64,000 nt of DNA from Pyxidicoccus xibeiensis. Lineage in GTDB: Bacteria > Myxococcota > Myxococcia > Myxococcales > Myxococcaceae. A program made the translations under genes and the position numbers. Positions 1 to 7,113 of the stretch are shown in pieces. The notes beneath the pieces are model-generated. The model was not told where the DNA came from and did no database searches. It was given only the letters and a program-made list of their open reading frames with translations. The DNA lies in assembly GCF_024198175.1 (NCBI RefSeq), contig NZ_JAJVKV010000009.1, positions 310,001 to 374,000 on the forward strand. Direction: 5' to 3'. Every line of letters begins with the position of its first letter. The first letter of the stretch is position 1.

Positions 1-1232
1 TCCACGTCCAGCCGGCCGCCCTTCAGCCCCATGCGCCCGTTGGCGTTGTCCTGGCCGATGCCGAAGAGGTTGCACGTGCGCGCCGGGTCCACGCCATTGC
101 GCAGCGGCTTGCTCAGGAGCCCCGCCGAGAAGGCCTTGTGGACGACGGGCCCCAGCAAGGTCCACAGCGGCGCGCCGATGCCCTGGAAGGGACCGAGCCT
201 CGGCTGCCCCAGGCCCGCGAGCACCTCCGTGGCGGGCCGGTTGAACGTGGCCGGCACCAGCGTGAAGCGCGGCTTGGCCTCCGTGAAGCGCATCACCGTG
301 GACACGTCCGGTCCCACCCACGGCTGCATGTCCTCGCGCGCGCCGTGCAGCGAGCCCAGGAAGTCTCCGTTGCCCGAGTAGCCGTGCCCCAGCCGTGCGC
401 TCACCCGAGGCAGGCTGCGCGCGCCGTCCCGGCTGCGCAGGAGGATCTCCACCGTGCCCAGCGTGCCCGCGGCGAGGATGACGCGCGAGCCCTCCACCGC
501 CGTCCGCTCGCCGGTCGCCAGGTCCTGACAGTGGACCCGGTATCCACCCCGCACCGGCTCCACATGGGACACGAGCGTGCGCGCAACCACCGTGGCGCCG
601 AGCGCCTCCGCGCGCGCCAGGTACGTCTGGTCCATGGTGTTCTTCGCGCCGTGCTGGCAGCCGAACTCACACTCGGAGCAGAGCTGGCACACCTTCCGGC
701 CCGGCCCCGGTGACTCCTTCCAGGCCACGGCCAGCGGCGGGTCGAACGTCTCGCGGCCCATGCGGGCGCCCGCGCGCTGGAAGAGCTCGCGCTTGCGCAG
801 GTCGATGGACACGGGCGTGGACTCCAGCCGCAGCTCCCGGGCCACCTTGTCGAAGTACGGCTCCAGCGAGGCGCGGCTGTAGCTCCGGGGCCAGCGCGGG
901 TCCTCGAAGACGACGGCGTCCGGCCGCACGTGGACGTTGGCGTAGATGAGCGAGCCGCCCCCTACCCCGCTGGCCGTCACCGTGCCGATGCCGGACAGGA
1001 AGCGCACGTCATACAGGCCCTGCGCCTCCAGACGCGACGGGTGGCGCCAGAGCACCTCGTCCGCGCGCCGCACGTCGCGCGGGAAGTCGCCGGGCCGGTA
1101 CCTCCGGCCGCGCTCCAGCACCGCGACCGCCTTCCCCGCCTGTGCCAGACGCAGCGCGCTGATGGAGCCCCCGAAGCCCGAGCCCACCACCACCACGTCG
1201 TACCGCGTTGCCGTAGCCGTTGTTTTCGCCAA
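1..1232 (-). CDS. GMC-family FAD oxidoreductase (3' end outside window)
   Basis: This is a flavin-dependent alcohol/sterol-type oxidoreductase; the frame stays open to the left window edge, so about 410 N-terminal residues are visible. The N-terminus has an FAD Rossmann motif (VVVVGSGFGG), then VLERGRRYRPGDFPRD and GGGSLIYANVHVRP, typical of the cholesterol-oxidase-like GMC branch. A four-Cys cluster (CQLCSECEFGC) is followed by AKNT, as in the gene just upstream. The start is a TTG at 1232 because GGAGAG lies 7 nt before it, overlapping the stop of the preceding gene (12-nt gap), which implies co-transcription. The substrate is unknown; sterol or long-chain alcohol oxidation is inference from the family. 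Confidence 0.85.
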   Translation of the reverse strand, partial: MAKTTATATRYDVVVVGSGFGGSISALRLAQAGKAVAVLERGRRYRPGDFPRDVRRADEVLWRHPSRLEAQGLYDVRFLSGIGTVTASGVGGGSLIYANVHVRPDAVVFEDPRWPRSYSRASLEPYFDKVARELRLESTPVSIDLRKRELFQRAGARMGRETFDPPLAVAWKESPGPGRKVCQLCSECEFGCQHGAKNTMDQTYLARAEALGATVVARTLVSHVEPVRGGYRVHCQDLATGERTAVEGSRVILAAGTLGTVEILLRSRDGARSLPRVSARLGHGYSGNGDFLGSLHGAREDMQPWVGPDVSTVMRFTEAKPRFTLVPATFNRPATEVLAGLGQPRLGPFQGIGAPLWTLLGPVVHKAFSAGLLSKPLRNGVDPARTCNLFGIGQDNANGRMGLKGGRLDV

Positions 1233-1244
1233 GCGGTGTCTCTC

Positions 1245-3587
1245 CTATTGCAGCTTCGTGCGGGCGAAGACGTCCCAGAGGTGGCCCATGAACATGCCGC
1301 CGAAGCGCTTGAGCGCGTCCGCCTTCACCGCGGGCGACGTCGTGCCCAGCACGGCGAAGGTGGTGAGCTGCTGGAGGAAGTCCGGCAGGTGCAGGCGGAT
1401 GATGCCGCTGGACACCACGGGCCCGTGGCGCTCCGAGCCCTCGCGGATGACGGTGTAGAGCGTGGACGTGTCGTTCCACACGTCGAAGCCGTCGTCGTCG
1501 CGAACCTCCTTGTACCCGTCCAGCAGGTAGCGCTTGCCGTCCACGCCGGTGAACGGGAGCAGGTAGAGCATCCGCCGCTCGTAGAAGCTGTCCGTGTCCA
1601 CGAAGAGGTTGAAGACGCCATTCTCCACGTCCGCCCCCTCGGGAGGCGTGAGGCCGCGGACGTGGACGGTGCCCTGGGCGATGCCGCCGTGGGCCTTCTC
1701 CTCCAGGAAGCGGTCCAGGCTTGGCAGGGTGATGGTGACGACGAACTCCGCCACCTGCCCCGCGCGCTTGCCCGCCCGCTCCGCGCCCACGAAGTCGTCC
1801 GCCGGCGCGTGGCCCGGCGAGTGGAAGCCCCGCATCCGCTCGGTGAAGCGCAGGCCCACCACCTGCGTGGGCGAGGCCACCGTGCCACCCTCCGGAATCA
1901 CCACCGTGCGCATCGGGTCCTCCCTCGGCACCACGCGGGCCGGCGCCACCGGTCCCGAGACGCGCATCGCCGCGCTGTAGGGCTGGACACCGGCGCGCTC
2001 CGGCGCGGTCCACGCGGGGTTGCCCAGCGCGACGCGGATGGCCTGCTCCACGTTGCGCTCGGCCACCGCGGCGATGGTGGACGAGGGGTTGACGCCCGTG
2101 CTCGCGGGCAGCGCGGCGCCGTCCAGCACGTACAGGCCGGGGTGGCCGTGCACCTCGCCGTCCGGGGTGAGGACGCCGTACGCGGGCTCCTCGGCCATGG
2201 CGCAGCCGCCCAGGTTGTGGACGGACACGGGGATGTGGAGCCGCTCCCACAGCGGGTTGTAGACGGCGCGCGCCCCCAGGGCCCGGGCGATGTCCTGGGA
2301 CAGCTGCTCCTGCGTCCGGTACAGCGGCAGGTTGGAGGGCACGTCCCAGCGCACCTCCATCTCCCCCGTGAGGGGACGCAGCGCCAGCCGGCCATTGGCC
2401 CTGTCACGCCCCATGGCCAGGAACACCGCGTGGAAGCGCCCGCGCTCGCCTTCGATGGAGGCCAGCTCGCGCGAGCGGTGCCGCAGCGTCTTCACCAGCT
2501 CCTTCTGGAGCAGGTCCGCGGGCACCTTGAGGTCCTTCCCCGCGTCCAGCGCCGGGAGCAGGCCGGCCAGCTGCGCCGGGTGCCCGCCCTCCTGGAAGAC
2601 GAACCACGTCTTGTCCTTCCCCTCCCCCTGGTCCACCACCAGGCTGGTGGTGATGGTGGGCCCCTCGGACGCGTCCCACACCTCGCGCGTCTCCATCGCG
2701 AACGCGAGGAAGTCCCCGTTGGCCGAGTAGCGGCAGCCCAGCTTCTCCCCGAGGCGCGGCAGCGTGCCCCACTCGTCGCGGCAGCGCAGCAGCAGCTCCG
2801 TGGTGTTCACCGCGCCCGCGCACAGGAAGACGCGGCGCGCGTCCACGGTGCGCGCGAGGCCGCCCGCGCCATGGTCCGTGTAGGTGACGCGGTAGCCCTC
2901 CGGAGAGAGCGGCTCGATGCGGGTGGCCTCGGCCTGGGTGGACACCTCGGCGCCGCGCTGCTCCGCGACGGCCAGGTAGTTGAGGTCCAGCGTGTTCTTC
3001 GCGCGGACGTTGCAGCCGATGTCGCACTCACCGCAGAAGTTGCAGCCCTCCTGCGACACGCCGAACTTGTTGGGGAGGGGCTCGCCCGCGGGAGTGAAGC
3101 GCACGGCCAGGTCCGGGTAGAAGAACTGCTGCTCCCGCCCGAGCTGGCGGGCCACGTCCTTCATCCGCTTCGTCTTCGTGGGCAGGCCGCGCGCGGACGC
3201 GGTGATGGGCTGGAGGTCCAGCATGTGCGCCACCAGGTCGAAGTATGGATCCAACGCCTCGCGGCTGTAGCCGGTGGGCCAGTCCGAGGTGAACGTCTCC
3301 GCGGGCGGGCGCAGGTGGACGTTGGCGTAGATGAGCGAGCCGCCTCCGTAGCCCGCCGCCTGGACGATGCTCATCCCCGGCAGCAGCTTCACGTCGAACA
3401 GCCCCTGGCCGTGCTTCCACAGCCAGCCGTTGAGCGGGTCCTCCCAGTCCCGGGGAAAGCCCCCCTTGGGATACCGGAGCCCCCGCTCCAGCACGCGCAC
3501 GGACAGCCCTGCCTGGGCCAGCCGGCAGGCCGCCACCGCTCCACCAAATCCGGTGCCAATGACCAGTGCGTCGTAGGCCGGCGCCAT
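1245..3587 (-). CDS. GMC-family oxidoreductase, cholesterol-oxidase-like, with extra C-terminal domain
   Basis: A 780-residue protein. Residues 1-35 form the FAD-binding Rossmann fold (VIGTGFGG), followed by GGGSLIYANVHLRP and a Cys cluster CNFCGECDIGC next to AKNTLDLNYL. The GMC C-terminal catalytic region carries HNLGGCAMAE and LYVLDGAALPASTGVNPS, so the oxidoreductase part ends near residue 520. The remaining 260 residues form a separate soluble domain of unknown role, making the protein clearly longer than plain GMC enzymes (about 500-570). It lies directly upstream of a second GMC gene in the same orientation. The pair may oxidise related substrates or form a heteromer; that is inference. 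Confidence 0.88.
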   Translation of the reverse strand: MAPAYDALVIGTGFGGAVAACRLAQAGLSVRVLERGLRYPKGGFPRDWEDPLNGWLWKHGQGLFDVKLLPGMSIVQAAGYGGGSLIYANVHLRPPAETFTSDWPTGYSREALDPYFDLVAHMLDLQPITASARGLPTKTKRMKDVARQLGREQQFFYPDLAVRFTPAGEPLPNKFGVSQEGCNFCGECDIGCNVRAKNTLDLNYLAVAEQRGAEVSTQAEATRIEPLSPEGYRVTYTDHGAGGLARTVDARRVFLCAGAVNTTELLLRCRDEWGTLPRLGEKLGCRYSANGDFLAFAMETREVWDASEGPTITTSLVVDQGEGKDKTWFVFQEGGHPAQLAGLLPALDAGKDLKVPADLLQKELVKTLRHRSRELASIEGERGRFHAVFLAMGRDRANGRLALRPLTGEMEVRWDVPSNLPLYRTQEQLSQDIARALGARAVYNPLWERLHIPVSVHNLGGCAMAEEPAYGVLTPDGEVHGHPGLYVLDGAALPASTGVNPSSTIAAVAERNVEQAIRVALGNPAWTAPERAGVQPYSAAMRVSGPVAPARVVPREDPMRTVVIPEGGTVASPTQVVGLRFTERMRGFHSPGHAPADDFVGAERAGKRAGQVAEFVVTITLPSLDRFLEEKAHGGIAQGTVHVRGLTPPEGADVENGVFNLFVDTDSFYERRMLYLLPFTGVDGKRYLLDGYKEVRDDDGFDVWNDTSTLYTVIREGSERHGPVVSSGIIRLHLPDFLQQLTTFAVLGTTSPAVKADALKRFGGMFMGHLWDVFARTKLQ

Positions 3588-3706
3588 GTCCCCCCCCTCG
3601 TTCGCGAGGCCGCCCCCCGGGTGGAAGGCGACCTGCTCTTACTTTCCAAAAACGAACGAGGGCTGGATCCTTGTGTACGTGCGTCCAACCCCCTGGAATC
3701 CCTACG

Positions 3707-5428
3707 CTACTTCTCGAAGATGACCGCGTACTTCCCGCCGTACGCGCTCACGTGGCGGATGCGGTAGTTGAGCAGGTCCACGTAGATGTCGCGGTAGGTC
3801 CGGAACTGATCCGATGTGAGCTCGAGCACGGGGACGAGCGTCTTGCCCGACACGTGCCAGAGCGCCATGTACCTGTCTCCCAGGCCGGGGTGCGAGTACT
3901 TGGAGACCTGGACCATCTTGAGGCCGGCGGCCTTCATCGTGTCGTCCGAGTCCCACAGCTGGGCCTCCGTCATGGAGTGGTACAGGTACTGCGCCGTCAC
4001 GGCCGGCTGCTTCACCCAGGTGCCGGTGAAGAAGAGCTGGCCCGCCTCCAGGTACGCGGAGGCATCCGTCAGCAGGTAGGCCGCGTTGTAGTTGTCGCCA
4101 ATCTGGGTGCCGAACCAGCTGGGCGTCATCTTGTGCCGGGCGATGTAGCCGCCGGTGATGGGGGCGTAGATGGCGGTGAAGCGCGGCGCGTCCGGCGCCG
4201 TCATGCCCACCACCTTGTCCGGGCGCCAGTTGTAGTCATCCCAGAGCTCCGCGTCGGCCTGGTGCTGGGCGAACGTGCGGAAGCCGCGGGTGACGGGCGA
4301 GGAGGCGTTGTACTGGAACGCGCCGCCCATCTTCCACGTCCAGCCGCTGGACTCGGTGGCGAGCGTGTACGGGTACCAGCCGAAGGACGCGAAGTAGTTG
4401 AAGCCCTGCTGGAACTTCCCCGAGTCCACTCCGGCGAACTCCTGGAAGAAGGGCGCGAAGTGCGCGGCGTGCTGGTCCGCCTGGGCGCCCTGCCCCGTGG
4501 GGTACTCCGTCTGGTAGCAGGAGGCGCTCAGCGCGTAGAGGCCGTACGGGTCGAAGAGCGTCCACAGGTTCTGCTGCACCCCGCCGTTCCAGTGCGGCGC
4601 GGGGCGCGCGAACATGATGTGCAGGTGCGTGTTGTTGAGGTTGCTGTTCATCCCGTGCGCGCCGGTGAGGCCGGCCATGCCGAGCTGCTGGCCCGCCTTC
4701 ACCGTCTGGCCCTGCGTGACGAGGATGCCCTGCGAGTTGGTGCCCCAGCGCGACTCGATGGCGCTGAGCTGCGCGGCCGTGGGGCTGCCCGCCAGCACCA
4801 CCGCGTCCGCGTCCGCCCGGTTCTGGTAGAACTTCCAGGTCGCGTCCGCCGACGTCCAGGTGCCGGCGCCCGCGCTCTTCTCGTACCAGGTCTTCGTCAG
4901 GCGGGCGCGCGCGATGTCCTCGTCCCGGCCGTCCCGCAGGTGGTGGTAGATGGTGCGGAAGCGCGAGCCGTCCCGCGCGGTGTGCTCGACGATGACCACG
5001 TTGCCGGGGCTGGACATGTAGCCCACCCAGACGACCGTGCCGTCCGCCACCGCGTCGACCCGGAAGGACGCGCCGTCATTGACGTAGTCCACCGCGTTGT
5101 GGCGCGAGTTGGCGCCGTACATCCAGCCCACGGCCACGTCCACCGCGGTGTCGCGGAAGGGCTTGTAGACGGGCATGCGGGCCACCGTCCCGTCCAGCCA
5201 GGCGGCGCGGTTCACCATGCTGGCGGAGCTGATCTGGTAGTAGCCGTCGGGGTGACTGGCGGCGACGTTCCCCGCCGCGTCGATGCGGTGGTACCAGTTG
5301 CCGGAGCTCAGCCCCGGGGCGGACTGTGCCGCACTGTCGATGTCACAGGCTGCGTGGGCGAGAGCAGGCGCGACGCTGGTCAGCGCCATCAGGCCGGCGG
5401 CGGCCGAGACGAGGAGGTGCTTCTTCAT
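3707..5428 (-). CDS. Secreted M23-type metallopeptidase-like protein with C-terminal repeat region
   Basis: A 573-residue exported protein. The start is the ATG giving MKKHLL, followed by a hydrophobic signal peptide ending near ALAHA; an upstream in-frame extension lacks a signal and is discarded. Residues of about 70-300 resemble an M23/LytM endopeptidase fold: SRHNAVDYV supplies the H-x3-D zinc pair and NNTHLHIMF the H-x-H pair, separated by a long insertion. The C-terminal half has repeated W/Y-rich units (FTAIYAPITGG, RYMALWHVSGK) resembling the bacterial tandem repeat domain (BTRD1) of polyglycine-hydrolase-type secreted proteins. The likely role is cleavage of peptidoglycan or a secreted peptide target. 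It stands alone, divergent from the next gene. Confidence 0.75.
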   Translation of the reverse strand: MKKHLLVSAAAGLMALTSVAPALAHAACDIDSAAQSAPGLSSGNWYHRIDAAGNVAASHPDGYYQISSASMVNRAAWLDGTVARMPVYKPFRDTAVDVAVGWMYGANSRHNAVDYVNDGASFRVDAVADGTVVWVGYMSSPGNVVIVEHTARDGSRFRTIYHHLRDGRDEDIARARLTKTWYEKSAGAGTWTSADATWKFYQNRADADAVVLAGSPTAAQLSAIESRWGTNSQGILVTQGQTVKAGQQLGMAGLTGAHGMNSNLNNTHLHIMFARPAPHWNGGVQQNLWTLFDPYGLYALSASCYQTEYPTGQGAQADQHAAHFAPFFQEFAGVDSGKFQQGFNYFASFGWYPYTLATESSGWTWKMGGAFQYNASSPVTRGFRTFAQHQADAELWDDYNWRPDKVVGMTAPDAPRFTAIYAPITGGYIARHKMTPSWFGTQIGDNYNAAYLLTDASAYLEAGQLFFTGTWVKQPAVTAQYLYHSMTEAQLWDSDDTMKAAGLKMVQVSKYSHPGLGDRYMALWHVSGKTLVPVLELTSDQFRTYRDIYVDLLNYRIRHVSAYGGKYAVIFEK

Positions 5429-5562
5429 GAGGGGCTTCCTGGGGGACGTGTGTGGCTGCGGCTTGAGAACGGCCCCCGCGGGAAATCTTCCCGGGCCCGG
5501 TGATTCAGGGCGTTCGGGAGGGGGGCTGCTGGGGATGCGCACCTTGCGGGTAGACTCCGCGC

Positions 5563-6486
5563 ATGGGCTGGTTCAAGCAACGGCGCCCGGAGCCGGCGGA
5601 TACCCGGGAGCTGCGCGATGCACTGGAGCGCGCCCAGGGTGAGCTGACGTCCACCCGGCGAGAGCTGGGCGTCGTCACCTCGGACGACGCCGCGGACAAG
5701 GCGCGCATCGCCGAGCTGGAGGCCCGACTCACCCAGGCCCGGCAAGAGCTGGGCGTCACCACCGCGGATGACACCACGGACAAGGCGCGCATCGCCGAGC
5801 TGGAGGCCCAGCTCGCGCGAGAGCAGGACGCACTCCAGAACCTGGAGACGCAGCGGCGCACGCTGGAGTCCTCCGTGGAGCGCCTCACCGGGCAGCTCCA
5901 GCAGTTGGAGCGGCGCCTTCCCCCCGACAAGGGCGGCGGCAAGGCCGGGGCGCGGACGAAGGCCCGGAGTGACCTGCCTTCCGGCAGGGCCCCCTTCCCG
6001 CTCGGAAAGCTCTTGGTGGCGCCGGCCAGCGTGCTGTCCCTCCTCGTGGCCCTGCTGCCCTGCTACGTGGCCGCGCTCGGCAGGTGGCTTCCCATCTTCA
6101 AGTACGGCGTCCTTCCCCTCTGGCTCTACTGGCTGGCCATGGCCCTGAGCTGGTCGCTGATGTTCGTGGCCATCCGCGTCCTGGTCCGCACGAAGGTCCC
6201 GGGGCTGTACTCCTTCACGCACCGCGGCGTGGAGTGCGGGAGCCAGGGCTTCATCCCCTATGACGACCTGCTCGACGTGGAGCGCTCGCGAGGCCCCTGG
6301 GAGCGGCTCACGGGCACGGCCTCGCTGCGCCTGACCTTCAAGCCCCGGGAAGCGAACCGGACCCTGGGGCGCAAGGCGCTGCTCCAGGACAATGCCCGCC
6401 GCGTGAGGATTGCCGGGTTGAAGGACCCGTGGCGGTACGAGGCCTGGGTGCATGCGTGCATCCGCCGCATGAACCCGCCTCGTTAG
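5563..6486 (+). CDS. Membrane protein with N-terminal coiled coil and C-terminal PH-like domain
   Basis: A 307-residue protein with no recognised name. Residues 15-120 are a heptad-rich coiled coil containing a near-exact 28-residue duplication (around RRELGVVTSDDAADKARIAE and its second copy). Residues of about 145-210 hold two or three membrane segments. The last 95 residues (GLYSFTHRGVECGSQGFIPY onward) look like a bacterial PH/YdbT-type domain, with an aromatic-rich strand pattern and a terminal amphipathic helix. The expected topology is a cytoplasmic coiled coil and PH-like domain anchored in the inner membrane. The gene is divergent from the M23 gene. The function is unknown. Confidence 0.7.
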   Translation: MGWFKQRRPEPADTRELRDALERAQGELTSTRRELGVVTSDDAADKARIAELEARLTQARQELGVTTADDTTDKARIAELEAQLAREQDALQNLETQRRTLESSVERLTGQLQQLERRLPPDKGGGKAGARTKARSDLPSGRAPFPLGKLLVAPASVLSLLVALLPCYVAALGRWLPIFKYGVLPLWLYWLAMALSWSLMFVAIRVLVRTKVPGLYSFTHRGVECGSQGFIPYDDLLDVERSRGPWERLTGTASLRLTFKPREANRTLGRKALLQDNARRVRIAGLKDPWRYEAWVHACIRRMNPPR

Positions 6487-6707
6487 AGCGGAACGCTGGG
6501 AGCGCCAGACGTCGCGCATGGGCTGGTCATGGCGCTGCGAGGCGTGGGTGCGCGACTGCCTGCGGGCAGGCAAGCCCTCCCTGGACACGCACACGCCTCG
6601 CGGGGGAGCCGCTCGCCAGGACGCAGCAGCCTGTTCTCCAGGGGAAACAGCGCCGGCGCGAGCGCCCCTGGTGAGGGTGTCCGGACCTCCCGGCCGTCAG
6701 CACGTCA

Positions 6708-6748
6708 GACCCCCAAGGCATAAAGGGAGGCATCCACCCTTGGGGGTC
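6708..6748 (+). promoter_or_regulatory. Hairpin overlapping a possible ribosome-binding site
   Basis: The arms GACCCCCAAGG (6708-6718) and CCTTGGGGGTC (6738-6748) are perfect complements around a 19-nt loop. The right arm contains the G-run that would serve as the Shine-Dalgarno of a GTG start at 6752. No U-tract follows, so a terminator is less likely. The same sequence could instead be a protein-binding palindrome. Confidence 0.4.
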
Positions 6749-6751
6749 CAT

Positions 6752-6955
6752 GTGCCGTACATCGATACGTCCCATTGGCACGCATTCGCTGAGCACCCCG
6801 AGCCCAGCCAGGTGTCGTGCGAAGAGGCCGGCGGGCGCAATCCGCCACCCGGCTGGCAGGACATGACGTGGGAGGACGCGGCCAGCGAGGTCGAAGCAGA
6901 GCTGCGCGAGATGCTCCGCCACGCCGAGCAGGCTGCTGGCGAATGCTACGACTAG
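6752..6955 (+). CDS. Possible small hypothetical protein
   Basis: A 67-residue frame beginning at GTG (VPYIDTSHWHAF). It has a Trp-containing middle and a strongly amphipathic acidic C-terminal helix (WEDAASEVEAELREMLRHAE), which reads more like real protein than the surrounding shadows. The frame stays open upstream to an ATG at 6518, but that extension is Arg/Pro/Gly-rich low-complexity sequence. The GTG is preferred because GGGGG lies 5 nt upstream, although it falls inside a hairpin arm. No family was recognised. Confidence 0.35.
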   Translation: MPYIDTSHWHAFAEHPEPSQVSCEEAGGRNPPPGWQDMTWEDAASEVEAELREMLRHAEQAAGECYD

Positions 6956-7113
6956 CCCTCGCACGCGACGACGTCCCCCTGCCCCATCGGCGCACGGCGC
7001 TGGCGGGAAGCGGACGGACGGGCAGCCCCGGGCCCCATGGAGCCGCGCCCCGCGCCCCGTAACCTCGCGCGTTTCCCGGGGGCCTGACTCCCGGTCCGCC
7101 GAGGAGACGCCTC

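Larger units (their letters stand above)
6487..7113. other. 627-bp gap with one possible small gene and a hairpin
   Basis: This stretch separates the coiled-coil membrane gene from the PhoD-like gene. It contains a perfect 11-bp inverted repeat (6708-6748) and, just behind it, a possible 67-codon gene (6752-6955). The rest shows overlapping GC-rich open frames on both strands without domain motifs or convincing ribosome-binding sites. Confidence 0.5.

Noticed and set aside
930-5503. Two long plus-strand frames (930-3767 and 3566-5503) opposite the GMC and M23 genes
   Set aside because: No recognisable domains, biased composition, and complete catalytic motifs on the other strand.
6775-6792. 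Sigma-54-like sequence beginning TGGCACG
   Set aside because: The GG-to-GC spacing is one base short of the required 10 and the -12 element is poor; it also falls inside the possible small gene.
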